From Dastarcus helophoroides (Eukaryota > Arthropoda > Insecta > Coleoptera > Bothrideridae), in assembly GCA_028583605.1 (NCBI GenBank), contig CM053329.1:18825955-18889954 (forward strand): a stretch of DNA of 64,000 nt. The letters are read 5' to 3'. The notes under the pieces are model-generated. The model searched no databases and was not told the DNA's origin. It worked only from the letters and a program-made list of their open reading frames with translations. Shown piece after piece: positions 34,814 through 47,684 of this stretch. Made by a program: the position numbers and the translations under genes. Each line of letters starts with the position of its first letter. Positions within the stretch are counted from its first letter, which is position 1.

Positions 34814-37800
34814 CCTACAGAAAAACTAGAACACCCTACTTATTTAGGAAAATGAATTTTTTAATAAAGAACATTAACTGAAACTGTGACGCTAAATAAA
34901 GAGCTTCTGCTTCCTCGAAAGAAGCAATGGCTTCTGAATTAAGTCTTCCTGCTAAGATGAGATTTTGACTTTTACTCATATTCAATGTTCTTTCTCCTAT
35001 GATTTTTCTGGTTCTTCTGCTAAAAGAAGAATGAAGGTGCTGCTCTTCCAACAAAAGAACTACGTAATGAAGAGGAAGGTCAACAGTGAGTAACAAAAAC
35101 CACGACGTTAGAATATATTTTTGACTCAAAAAATTCATCTCTCCTCGTTCGTGCCCACAAGACCAAACTGCTGGTTCTTCTGCCGAAAGATGAGAAACGT
35201 GCATTTCAGACGGCTCCTCTTCCAACAAAAGAACTGTTCTCGGTAATGATGAGGAAGGTTAACATTGAGTAAAAAAACATCACCAAATTTCAAAATATTT
35301 TTAATTAAAGAAAATTCATCTCACGTCATTCGTGCTGATAACAAGACTCTACTAATTTACGCAACTAGATTTTTTAATAAAGAACATTAACTGAAAAACC
35401 ACTGTGATGTAAAATGAAGAGCTTCTGCCTCCTCAGAAGCAGCAAAGACTTCTAATTAAAATCTTTCTGCTCCATCAACATGGAGTAACAAAAACAACGA
35501 AGTTTCAAAATATTTTTCACTCAAAAAAATTCATCTCTTCTCTCTTATGATATAAAGTCTGAATTACTCGTTCTTCTGCTAAAAGGAGAAGAAACGTGCA
35601 TTTAAGATGGCTCCTCTTCCAACAAAAGAACTGTTTTTTGGTAACAAGGAGGAACATTAACATGGAGTAACAAAAACCACGAAGTTTTGAAATATTTTTC
35701 ACTCAAAAAAATTCATCTCTTCTCGCTTATGATATAAAGTCTGAATTACTCGTTCTTCTGCTAAAAGGAGAAGAAACGTGCATTTAAGATGGCTCCTCTT
35801 CCAACAAAAGAACTGTTTTTGGTGACGAGGAGGAACATTAACATGGAGTAACAAAAACCACGAAGTTTCAAAATATTTTTCACTCAAAAAAATTCATCTC
35901 TTCTCGCTTATGATATAAAGTCTGAATTACTCGTTCTTCTGCTAAAAGGAGAAGAAAATTGCATTTAAGATGGCTCCTCTTCCAACAAAAGAACTGTTTT
36001 TGGTAACGAGGAGGAACATTAACATGGAGTAACAAAAACCACGAAGTTTCAAAATATTTTTCACTCAAAAAAATTCATCTCTTCTCTCTTATGACATAAA
36101 GTCTGAATTACTCGTTCTTCTGTTAAAAAGAGAAGAAACGTGCATTTAAGATGGCTCCTCTTCCAACAAAAAACTGTTCTAAATAATGAGGAGGAAGATC
36201 AACATTGGATAACAAAAACCACAACGTTAGACAATATTTGTAAGTCAAAAACTTTATGTCTTTTTATTCGTGCCCACAACAAGACCAAACTGCTTGTTCT
36301 TCTGTCGAAAGAAGAAGAAACGTGCATTCAGATGGCTCCTCTTCCAATACAAGAACTATTCTTGGTAATGAGGAGGAAGGTTAACATTGAGTAAAAAACA
36401 TCATCAAATTTCAAAATATCTTTGATTAAACAAAATTCATCTCACGTCATTCGTGCTGATAACAAGACTCTACTAATTTACGCAACTAGATTTTTTAATA
36501 AAGAACATTAACTGAAAAATCACTGTGATGTAAAATGAAGAGCTTCTGCCTCCTTAGAAGCAGCAAAGACTTCTAATTAAAATCTTTCTGCTCCATCAAC
36601 ATGGAGTAACAAAAACAACGAAGTTTCAAAATATTTTTCACTCAAAAAAATTCATCTTTTCTCGCTTATGATATAAAGTCTGAATTACTCGTTCTTCTGC
36701 TAAAAGGAGAAGATATAAGATGGCTCCTCTTCCAACAAAAGAACTGTTTTTGGTAACGAGGAGGAACATTAACATGGAGTAACAAAAACCACGAAGTTTC
36801 AAAATCTTTTTCACTCAAAAAAATTCATCTCTCCTCGTTCGTGATATCAAGACTGAACTACTTCTTTTTTCTTCTTTTGCTGAAAGAAGAAGAAACGTGC
36901 ATTTGAGATGGCTTCTCTTCCAACAAAAAACTGTTCTAAATAATGAGGAGGAAGATCGACATTGGATAACAAAAACCACAACCTTAGACAATATTTGTAA
37001 GTCAAAAACTTTATCTCTTTTTATTCGTGCCCACAACAAGACCAAACTGCTTGTTCTTCTGTCGAAAGAAGAAGAAACGTGCATTCAGATGGCTCCTCTT
37101 CCAACAAAATAACTATTCTTGGTAATGAGGAGGAAGGTTGACATTGAGTAAAAAACATCATCAAATTTCAAAATATTTTTGATTAAAAAAAATTCATCTC
37201 ACGTCATTCGTGCTGATAACAAGACTCTACTAATTTACGCAACTAGATTTTTTAATAAAGAACATTAACTGAAAAATCACTGTGATGTAAAATGAAGAGC
37301 TTCTGCCTCCTCAGAAGCAGCAAAGACTTCTAATTAAAATTTTTCTGCTCCATCACATGGAGTAACAAAAACAACGAAGTTTCAAAATATTTTTCACTCA
37401 AAAAAATTCATCTTTTCTCGCTTATGATATAAAGTCTGAATTACTCGTTCTTCTGCTAAAAGGAGAAGATTTAAGATGGCTCCTCTTCCAACAAAAGAAC
37501 TGTTTTTGGTAACGAGGAGGAACATTAACATGGAGTAACAAAAACCACGAAGTTTCAAAATATTTTTCACTCAAAAAATTTCATCTGTCCTCGTTCATGA
37601 TATCAAGACTGAACTACTTCTTCTTTCTTCTTTTGCTGAAAGAAGAAGAAACGTGCATTTGAGATGGCTTCTCTTCCAACAAAAAACTGTTCTAAATAAT
37701 GAGGAGGAAGATCAACATTGAGTAACAAAAACCACAACGTTAGACAATATTTGTAAGTCAAAAACTTTATCTCTTTTTATTCGTGCCCACAACAAGACCA

Positions 37801-38443
37801 AACTGCTTGTTCTTCTGTCGAAAGAAGAAGAAACGTGCATTCAGATGGCTCCTCTTCCAACAAAAGAACTATTCTTAGTAATGAGGAGGAAGGTTAACAT
37901 TGAGTAAAAAACATCATCAAATTTCAAAATATTTTTGATTAAACAAAATTCATCTCACGTCATTCGTGCTGATAACAAGATATTACTAATTTACGCAACT
38001 AGATTTTTTAATAAAGAACATTAACTGAAAAATCAGTGTGATGTAAAATGAAGAGCTTCTACCTCCTCAGAAGCAGTAAAGACTTCTAATTAAAATCTTT
38101 CTGCTGAGATAAGACTTTGACTTTTATTTTGCGTTCAATGTTCTTCTTCCTATCATTTGTTTGAACAGTTCTTCTGCTAAAAGAAGAAGAAACATACACT
38201 TAAGACGACTTTTCCAACAAAGGAACTGTTCTAACTAATGCGAAGAAAGGTCAACATAGGTCAAAATATTTTTGGCTCGAAAAATTTCTCTCTCCTCGTT
38301 CGTGCTGATAACAAGAAGAAGACATGTGGCTCCTCTTCCAACAAAAGAACTGTTCTTAGTAATGAGGAGTAACAAAAACCACAAAGTTTTAAAATATTTT
38401 TGATCCAGAAAAATGTGTCTGATAACGAAGGCTTCCACGGCCA
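34814..38443. repeat. second satellite block, 181-bp monomers and 757-bp higher-order units
   Basis: Starts with the same edge sequence as 27301. Three to four tandem 181-bp monomers with CACTCAAAAAAATTCATCTC begin at 35517, 35698, 35879 and 36062. The landmark GTAAAAAACATCATCAAA then recurs at 36391, 37148 and 37904, a 757-bp higher-order unit of about four monomers, one of them the divergent type with TTTTTTAATAAAGAACATT, TGAAGAGCTTCTGCCTCCT. Same family as the 352-bp array, more heterogeneous. Confidence 0.9.
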
Positions 38444-38552
38444 GAGTCAGCACAGGATAAACTTCTTCCGGGATTGGACCGTGTCAAAGAACTACTAAAA
38501 GTGTTCGACGTTTCACCCACCATCGTAGAGGACTTCTTCAGGAACAAAGAAA
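38444..38552 (-). mobile_element. 109-bp hairpin element copy 2, hammerhead-like core
   Basis: Read on the minus strand, this matches 22218-22326 over all 109 bp with five substitutions. Three of them fall in the stem and each turns a G-C pair into a G-U pair, so the fold survives on this strand. It is inserted in the satellite block. Similarity to copy 1 stops at GACTC, but here related-looking sequence continues as TGGCCGTGGAAGCC. Confidence 0.55.
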
Positions 38553-38606
38553 TAAAATACAAGGAAATATACAAAAATGAAAAAAGGAGCCAATTTCAAA
38601 ATATCA

Positions 38607-38840
38607 GAGCACAGTAACTCTGTATGTCCACCATACCAGAGGCGAAACTCTTCTAAATTGAAAATTTGGTACAAAAGATAAGAAAGTTTAGACAAAAGAG
38701 CACGGTAACTCAGTATGTTCACCATACCAGAGGCGAAACTCTTCTGAATTGAAAATTTGATGCAAAGGATAAGAATGTTTAGACAGAAAAGCACGGTAAC
38801 TCAGTATGTCCAGCATACCAAAGGCGAAGCTCTTCTGAAA
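38607..38840. repeat. 91-bp tandem repeat, three copies
   Basis: GAGCACGGTAACTCAGTATG-type starts at 38607, 38698 and about 38789. Each copy has a small hairpin GTATG-TTCAC-CATAC and AGAGGCGAAACTCTTCTG. It lies next to the 109-bp hairpin element inside the satellite territory and may have arrived with it. Confidence 0.85.
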
Positions 38841-41800
38841 ATGTATCTCTCCTTTTTCGGGCTGATAACAAGATCAAACTACTTGATCTTCTGTTGAAAG
38901 AAGAAGAAATCTGCATTTCAGATGGCTCCTCTTCCAACAAAAAAACTGATCCCAGTAATGATGAGGGAAGTCAACACTGATTGTAAGTAACAAAAAATTC
39001 AAAATTTTAAAATATGTTTGGCTCTAAACCATTAACTGAAAAATCACTATGACGCAAAATGATGTTCCCCGGAAGAAGTAAAGACTGCTAATTACTTCCT
39101 AAGTCCTTCTGCTGAGACAAAACTTTGTCTTTTACTTATATTCAATATTCGCCTTTCTATTATTTGTTAGAGCAGTTCTCCTGCTAAAAGAAGAAGAAAC
39201 GTGCTTCTCTTCCAACAAAAGAACTGTTCTAAGTAATGAAGATGACGATCAACGTTAAGTAACAAAGGCATAAGATCAAAGTTGCGTACCACAAACCAAA
39301 GAGCTTTAAAATACTTTTAACTTAAAAAATTTACCTCTCTTTGCTCGTGCTCATAATAAGAACAAACTACTTATTCTTCTGGTGAAGGAAAAAGAAAAGT
39401 GCATTTTCGATAGTTCTTTTTCCTACAAAAGAACCGTTCTAAGTAATGAAGATGAAGATCAACGTTAAGTAACAAAAACCACAAAGTTTTAAAGATTTTT
39501 GACTCAAAGAGTGAATGAAAATCTTCTATTTACTCAGAAGAAGAAAAACATCTAAATCAAGTTATCCTGCTGAGATAAGATTTTGACTTTTACTCATATT
39601 CAATGTTCTTCTTTCAATCATTTGTTTAGTTCGTCTGCTGAAAGAAAAAGAAAAGTGCATTTGAGACTTTTCTTCTTTCAACAAAAGAACCATTCTAAGT
39701 AATGAAGAGGAAAGTCAACATTGAGTGACAAAAACCACGACGTTAGAAATTAATTTTGTCTCAAAAAATTCGTCTCTCCTCGTTCGTGCCCATAACAAGA
39801 CCAAACTGCTTGTTCTTTTTCCGAAAGAAAGAGAAACGTGCATTTCAGATGGCTCGTCTTCCAACAAAGGAACTTTTCTTAGTAACGATGAGGAAGATCA
39901 ACATGGATCAACATGAAGTAACACGAATGTTTCTTCTGCTAAAGGAAAAAGAAAAGTGCATTTTCGATGGTTCTTTTTCTTACAAAAGAACCGTTCCAAG
40001 TAGTGAAGATGAAGATCAACGTTACGTAACAAAAACCACAGTTTCAAAACATTTTTGACTCAAAGAGTCACTGAAGATCTTCTGCTTCCTCAGAAGAAGG
40101 AAAACTTCTAAATCAAGTTATCCTGCTGAGATAAGATTTTGACCTTTATTCATACTCAATGTTCTTCTTTCTACCATTTGTTTAGTTCGTCTGCTGAAAT
40201 AGGACCAAACTACTTGTTCTTCTGCTCAAAGAAGAAGAAATGTGCATTTCAGACGACTTCACTTTCAACAAAAGAACTGATCCAAGTAATGAAGAGGAGA
40301 GTCAACACTTAGTCACGAAAATCTCAAAATTTCAAAATATATTTAGCTCAAAAACATTAACTGAAGAATCACTATGACGCAAAATGATGTTCCCTGGAAG
40401 AAGTAAAGACTTCTAATTCTGGTCCTCCTGCTGAGACAAAACTTTGTTTTTACTTATATTCCATGTTCGTCTTTCTGTCATTTGTTAGAACAGTTCTCCC
40501 GATGAAAGAAGAAGAAACGTTATCCTCTTTCAACAAAAGAACTGTTCTGAGTAATGAGGAGGAAGATCAATATGGAGTAACAAAAACCACAAAGCTTTAA
40601 AATAATGTTGACTCAAGAAATTTCATCTCTCTTCGTTTGTGCTGATAGCAAGACCAAACTGCTTGTTCTTTTGTTCAAAGAAGAAGAAAGGTGCATTTCA
40701 GATGACTTCTCTTCTAACAAAGGACTAGTCTAGGTAATGAAGAGGAGAATAAACACTTACTCACTAAAAGCCCAAAATTTCAAAATATATTTGGCTGAAA
40801 AACATAAACTGAAAAATTACTATGACGCAAAATTATCTTCCCTGGAAGAAGTAAAGACTTCTAATTCCTTCTTAAGTCCTCCTACTGAGACAAAACTTTG
40901 TTTTTACTTATATTCAATGTTCGTCCTTCTAACATTTGCTCTCCTGATGAATTCTTTCATCAGAGGAGGAGAACGTTTCTTCTTCTGAAGAAACGTTCTC
41001 CTCTTTCAACAAAGGAACAGTTCTTAGTAATAAAGAGGAAAGTCAAAATTGAGTACCAGAAACCACAAAGCTTCAAAATAATTTCATCTCTCTTCGTTTG
41101 TGCTGATAACCAAACTACTTGCTCTTCTGCTGAAAAAAGAAGAATGGTGCATTTCAGACGACTGTTCTTCCACCAAAATAAGTGGTCCAAGTAATGAAGA
41201 GGAGAGTCAACACTGAATCACGAAAAGTTCAAAATTTCAAAATATATTTGGCTGAAAAACATAAACTGAAAAATTACTATGACGCAAAATTATCTTCCCT
41301 GGAAGAAGTAAAGACTTCTAATTCCTTCTTAAGTCCTCCTGCTGAGACAAAACTTTGTTTTTACTTATATTCAATGTTCGTCCTTCTAACATTTGCTCTC
41401 CTGATGAATTCTTTCATCAGAGGAGGAGAACGTTTCTTCTTCTGAAGAAACGTTCTCCTCTTTCATCAAAGGAACAGTTCTTAGTAATAAGGAGGAAAGT
41501 CAAAATTGAGTACCAGAAACCACAAAGCTTCAAAATAATTTCATCTCTCTTCGTTTGTGCTGATAACCAAACTACTTGCTCTTCTGCTGAAAGAAGAAGA
41601 ATGGTGCATTTCAGACGACTGTTCTTCCACCAAAATAAGTGGTCCAAATAATGAAGAGGAGAGTCAACACTGAATCAGGAAAAGCTCAAAATTTCAAAAT
41701 ATATTTGGCTCAAAATAATTAACTGAATATTCGCTCTGATGCAAAATGATGTTCCCTCGAAGAAGTAAAGACTTCCAATTCCTTCCTAAATTCTCCTGCT

Positions 41801-43400
41801 GAGACAAAACTTTGTTTTTGTTTATATTCAATGTTCGTCTTTCTATCGTTTGTTAGAACAGTTCTCCTGCTGAAAGAAGAAGGAACGTTCTTCTCTTCAA
41901 ACAAAAGAACTGTTCTTAGTAATGAGGGGGAAGTCAAAATTGAGTACCAGAAACCACAAAGCTTCAAAATAAAGTTGACTCAAGAAATCTCATCTCTTTT
42001 CGTTTGTGCTGATAACAAGACCAAACTGCTTGTCCTTCTGGTAAAAGAAGAAGAAAGGTGCATTTTAAACGACTCCTCTTCCACCAAAATAACTAGTGCA
42101 AGTAATGAAGAGGAGAGTCAACACTGAGTCACGAAAAGCTCAAAATTTCAAATTATATTTGGCTCAAAATAATTAACTGAAAAATCACTCTGATGCAAAA
42201 TGATGTTACCTGGAAGAAGTAAAGACTTCCAATTCCTTCCTAAGTCCTCCTGCTGAGACAAAACTTTGTTTTTACTTATATTCAATGTTCGTCTTTCTAT
42301 CGTTTGTTAGAACAGTTCTCCTGCTGAAAGAAGAAAGAAGAAGGAACGTTCTTCTCTTCCAACAAAAGAACTGTTCTTACTAATAAGGAGGAAGGTCAAA
42401 ATTGAGTACCAGACACCACAAAGTTTCAAAATACTTTTGAATCAAAGAATTTCATCTTGCTTCGCTCCTGCTGATAACAAGACCAAACTGCTTGTTCTTC
42501 CGCTGAAAGAAGAAGAAAGGTGAACTTTAAATGGATTCTCTTCCAACAAAAGAGCTGTTCGTTGTAATGAGAAGGAAGGTCAACATTGAGTAACAAAACG
42601 ACAAAAGGGCAAAATATTTTTGACTGAAAAAAAAATTCGTCCAACATCATTTGTGCTGATAACAAAACCAAACTACTTGTTCTTCCGCCGAAAGAAGAAG
42701 AAACGTGAATTTTAGACGGCTCGTCTTCCAACTAAAAAACTGGTCTACGTAATGAGGAGGAAGATCAAAACTGAGTACCAGAAACCACAAAGTTTGAAAA
42801 TACTTTTGACTCAAAGAATTTCATCTCTCTTGGCTCGTGCTGATAACAAGACCAAACAACTTGTTCATCTGCTGAGAGAAGAAGAAAGGTGAATTTTAAA
42901 TGGATTCCCTTCCAACAAAAGAGCTGTTCTTAGTAATGAGAAGGAAGGTCAACATTGAGTAACAAAAACGACAAAATGGCAAAATATTTTTGACTGAAAA
43001 AAATTCGTCCAACATCATTTGTGCTGATAACAAAACCAAACTACTTGTTCTTCCGCCGAAAGAAGAAGAAACGTGAATTTCAGACGGCTCGTCTTCCAAC
43101 TAAAGAACTGGTCTACGTAATGAGGAGGAAAATCAAAACTGAGTACCAGAAATCACAAAGTTTCAAGATACTTTTAACGCAAAAGATGTCATCTCTCTTG
43201 GCTCGTGCTGATAACGAGACCAAACTACTTATTCTTCTGCTGAAAGAAGAAGAAAGGTTAAAATGACTCCTCCTCCAACAAGAAACTGATCCAAGTAATG
43301 ACGAAGAAAGTCAACATTGAGTAACAAACAGCTAAAAATTTGACTCAAAAAAATTCATCTCTTCTTGTACGTGCTGACAATAAACTACTTGGAGAAAAAT
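38841..43400. repeat. third satellite block, heterogeneous monomers, 457-bp units
   Basis: Monomers of the same family continue with greater divergence. A 457-bp higher-order unit is repeated almost exactly at 40740-41196 and 41197-41653 and includes a perfect 17-bp inverted repeat (40966-41003). 42430-43260 shows a similar near-identical doubling of about 470 bp. The right edge decays at 43260-43400 into single-copy sequence. Confidence 0.85.
40966..41003. repeat. perfect 17-bp palindrome within the 457-bp unit
   Basis: Arms GAGGAGAACGTTTCTTC and GAAGAAACGTTCTCCTC around TTCT. Just upstream, TGATGAA-TTCT-TTCATCA gives a second hairpin with the same loop. Both recur 457 bp later (41423-41460). 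Confidence 0.9.
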
Positions 43401-43946
43401 TTTTTGGTTGACAGAAGCTTTGCTAAAAGAAACCGAGATGCATAACTAAGGAAACATTAACGGAAAATTCAGTAGTTTCTTTGGAAACCTATAGTTCCAA
43501 TTTTAGAGCATTTGACTCATCAGAAATACAGTTAGAAGGAATTTCTTGCAGTTAATTTAAAGTATGAAGTATTTAGCTCTGAATTTTTCATACAGTTGAT
43601 CATTATTGTCGTTGATTATAAAAATCTTTCTGCTGACAGAAGACTCATCACGATGAAAATCCGTATTTTGTAAGCCAGGGTTCCTCTCTTGACAATTCCT
43701 TCATAAATAAGGACCATTTTTATGCAGATGCGGATTTCACGTGCCAAGATATTCAAGTTTTGGTATTTCAAATATCAATTTCGCAACATTAGAAAAATCG
43801 ATAGAAGATAGAAGATGGAAGGAATATTTTGAGAATTCAATTGTGCAAATTATGGGACTTTCTGGGTAATTCCAAAAGGCTGGGTTTAAATTCTCCACTG
43901 AAAGTAATAAAAGTGCCACCATTTAGGTGGTATGTGGGATATAGCG

Positions 43947-44014
43947 TTTGCTCGCGAATGGATGGGAGTGTGCGCCGTTGCACTTCTCGCATATAGCAAA
44001 ACTTCACAACAACG
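43947..44014 (+). repeat. 68-bp direct repeat, copy 1
   Basis: Shares CGCGAATGGATGG, a CACCG/CGCCG GTTGCAC-like middle and CACAACAACG with 45703-45772 in the same orientation about 1.76 kb away. The moderate identity suggests an old pair. Confidence 0.65.
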
Positions 44015-45702
44015 GTCTAATACAATTCTTCTTTTCAAGCAGGGGACTATTTTAACTGCAGAAAATGAAGACTTAAATTGAGTAGAGATAAAAATTCAAG
44101 TTTTTAAACCAAAGAAAACTATTCGCCACTCGTTTGGGATATATTAAGATTATTAAACTTTTAGAGAGGAAAAGATTTCCTAAAGGAAAGCGAGAAAGCT
44201 ACGCAAATTCAGAAGCTTTCATAGAAAACCATGTTACTGAATTCTATGAAGTGTCTGGAATATTTTATTGAAATTCCTTCCAGACATTCGTGCATTTTTC
44301 TTGCTGTTTATTGATTTTCGTTGCTTGGAAGACTTCTTCTACTTAAAGCGTAATAATTGTTTCCGAAATTTGTTTTCGACGGCCATGGAAGAAAGATAAC
44401 AGTTCCAAACTATGTGTGTGCCAAAAATTAAACAGAAAATTTGTTGCTGGTGTCTATCCATTGGTCAAAAACTTGCAGAATGCAATCTCGCTATTTCCGG
44501 ACGGTTCGACCGATAGAAACATAACTTATAAACAAATTTAATGCTCTCTCGTAACACTTAGCCGCGGCACTAAAACCTCTTCACACTCTGTAAAATTAAC
44601 CATTAAAAGCAACAGGATAAACAATCCGCTCCGATATCCACGTTATAAAACCCATTAAGGGAACACTGATTAAAATCTCAGCTCTGAGCAGTAAATTACG
44701 CCGGAACGTATTCCAGAATTCGCCGCCCGTCATATTTTTACGAGCCCGATCTGTTTATTTTCTTGCACTCTTCCCAGACTGTATATCAACAGCGTTTGCC
44801 TCTTCGGGAGATTAAAGGTCATAAGAGCGCGCCGTAATGGGTTTTCTTGGGCCCTTTGGGGCCCGTCGCATCACCGTAATCTCGACTGGTTTTTAACGAC
44901 GAAACGTAAGAGAAAATTGGTTGTTTGTTGGAAATATCCATAATTATTTGAAGCTTGACGCTGTTGTTCGGAATTTTGATCGAAATGAAAAGGTACGAAG
45001 GCGGCGAAATGAATTCCGAAGACTCTGGAACGAATGGTTTTAACGGAAACTGTAATTATATTTTCAGTACCAATGATAAAGTTTCAGCTGCCTGCTACGA
45101 GTTACTTGGGATTTTTAACATTTTTAAGGTATAGAAGTAAGAAATTAAGTGTTTGACGGTGTGTAGGTCAGAGCAATGACATCTTAATATCACATTGTTC
45201 GTAAAATAAGTCTTCCGAAGGTGCCGTAAATTTTCAGGTTTAATTTATGTATGTACTACTTCGTCATTTGTTATGATTTATGAGCTTAAGGCTGTTGTAA
45301 GTCATGTTTGTTGAAGAGATAACATCAAAGACGTACTAAGTTCATTTGAATTATACGAAATATCAACGAGTCATTTACAAAAGCAGTTATCAGCAGTGAT
45401 TAATTACCTAAAATACATTCTCACACAGTTCTCCTAAGGTACAAAGGCAAATATTTTTTGGGCCCCCAATTTAAACGTTTAATTTGACATTGCTATTACA
45501 CGACGCAACTCTAGTTCAAATCTAGAATCGTTTGTTTGAAGTGGTAAAAATCAAATAAAAAATGAAACATTTTTGAGAATTCTGTTGTGTTTTGAGTTTG
45601 ATTGAAGTTTTTTGACCAATTTCGACACGTTGGGATTAAATTTGTCACCATTAGTCTCTGGTCACCATAAATGTTCAAAATGCCATCGCGTGCAGTATAA
45701 AA

Positions 45703-45772
45703 TTTGTTCGCGAATGGATGGAAATATCGCACCGCTGCACACCTCGTGTATTAATAAAACCTCACAACAACG
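45703..45772 (+). repeat. 70-bp direct repeat, copy 2
   Basis: Partner of 43947-44014. Neither copy has LTR-like TG...CA ends that I can define, and no gag or pol frame lies between them. Confidence 0.65.
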
Positions 45773-46018
45773 AAAGAATGCTGCCTAAAGCAATATTTCC
45801 TTCCACAATTTCCCTACTAAGTCAAAAAACCTCAAAGACGTGCCTAGTCCCATATACTAAGAAAAATAATAATACTCAAAACTGACTGATTATTAGTATT
45901 ATTCAAATTTTAAAAGCTTGTAGCTCCCAAATTAAAGTCCCAGCTCAGTTTTCTTTACTAATCCGAATTATACGTCTTAAAATCTTTAAATTGGGATCCT
46001 TTAAATAGCGACTGCCAT

Positions 46019-47684
46019 GAGCTAACATGACCTTAAGTTATCGCGACTGAGCTAATGTGACCTTCAGATCAAGTAACTTCAATGTTATGCTACCTTGAAT
46101 TCATTTGGCCTCGAGCTAATGTAATCTTGAACACATGCAGTCTTAAGCTAACCAAATCCTTAACTTAGGTGACCTTGAGCTCACATGACCAAGGGCTAAC
46201 CCGACTTGACCCAACATGACCTTGAACTGACGTAGCTTTAGGTCTACGTGACCCCGAAACAACCTGACTCGACGCTCAAGGTCACATAAGCTTAAGGATA
46301 CTCATATGACCTTGAGCATGTATGATATCGAGCTCACGTTACCTTGAGATCAGCTGTCGTTAAACTCGCATGATCTTAAACTAGCTTGAATCTAATAGCC
46401 TTGTACCTAATAGCCTTGAGTTAATGCGACCATGAGCTAACATGACCTTGAGTTACCGCAACTGAGTTAATGTGACCTTCAGATCAAGTGACTTCAATGT
46501 TATGCTGCCTTGAATTCATTTGGCCTCGAGCCAATGTAACCTTGAACAGACGCAGTCTTAAGCTAACCTAATCCTGAACTCAGATGACCTTGAGCTCACA
46601 TGAACAAGGGCTAACTCTACCTTGACCCAAAATGGCATTGAGCTGAGGTAGCTTTAGACCTACGTAACCCCGAAACAACCTGACTCTACGCTCAAGGTCA
46701 CGTAAGCTCAAGGATACTCATATGACCTTGAGCATGTATGATATCAAGCTCACGTTACCTTAAGATGAACTGTCGTTGAACTCGCATGATCTTAAACTAG
46801 CCTTGAATCTAATAGCCTTGTACCTAATAGCCTTGAGTTAATGCGACCATGAGCTAACATGACCTTGAGTTACCGCGACTTAGCTAATGTGACCTTCAGA
46901 TCAAGTGACTTCAATGTTATGCTGCCTTGAATTCATTTGGCCTCGAGCCAATGTAACCTTGAACAGACGCAGTCTTAAGCTAACCTAATCCTGAACTCAG
47001 ATGACCTTGAGCTCACATGAACAAGGGCTAACCCTACCTTAACCCAAAATGGCATTGAGCTGAGGTAGCTTTAGACCTACGTAACCCCGAAACAACCTGA
47101 CTCTACGCTCAAGGTCACGTAAGCTCAAGGATACTCATATAACCTTGAGCATGTATGATATCAAGCTCACGTTACCTTGAGATGAACTGTCGTTGAACTC
47201 GCATGATCTTAAACTAGCCTTGAATCTAATAGCCTTGTACCTAATAGCCTTGAGTTAATGCGACCATGAGCTAACATGACCTTGAGTTACCGCGACTGAG
47301 CTAATGTGACTTTCAGATCAAGTGACTTCAATGTTATGCTGCCTTGAATTCATTTGGCCTCGAGCTAATGTAACCTTGAACAGACGCAGTCTTAAACTAA
47401 CCTAATCCTGAACTCAGATGATCTTGAGCTCACATGAACAAGGGCTAACTCTACCTTGACCCAAAATGGCATTGAGCTGAGGTAGCTTTAGACCTACGTA
47501 ACACCGAAACAACCTGACTCTACGCTCAAGGTCACGTAAGCTCAAGAATACTCATATGACCCTGAGCATGTATGATATCAAGCTCACGTTACCTTGAGAT
47601 GAGCTGTCGTTGAACTCGCATGATCTTAAACTAGCCTTGAATCTAATAGCCTTGTACCTAATAGCCTTGAGTTAATGTCATCTT
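46019..47684. repeat. 417-bp tandem repeat, four copies, rich in TCAAGGTCA sites
   Basis: Units start at 46019, 46434, 46851 and 47268 with GAGCTAACATGACC. Copies 2-4 are very alike, copy 1 less so. Each unit is itself built from a decayed 15-19-bp motif close to TGACCTTGAGCTCACG. Exact TGACCTTGA or its complement occurs at 46170, 46218, 46276, 46308, 46443, 46585, 46692, 46723, 46860, 47002, 47109, 47277 and 47526. TCAAGGTCA is the known extended half-site of FTZ-F1/NR5 and ERR-type nuclear receptors. Whether it is bound here is unknown. Confidence 0.9.

Larger units (their letters stand above)
43401..46018. other. single-copy region with a 68-bp direct repeat pair
   Basis: Complex sequence with GC raised at 44530-44890. 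Open frames are short and show no recognisable domain. A direct repeat pair lies at 43947-44014 and 45703-45772. Confidence 0.45.

Noticed and set aside
27571..43266. Recurring frames with LLVLL.KEEETCI across the satellite territory
   Set aside because: Similarity follows DNA similarity of monomers. Periods of 352, 181, 757 and 457 bp break the frame, and most monomers have stops on both strands.
43947..45772. LTR retrotransposon bounded by the direct repeats
   Set aside because: The repeats are only about 70 bp, lack definable TG...CA ends, and no gag, protease or polymerase frame lies between them.
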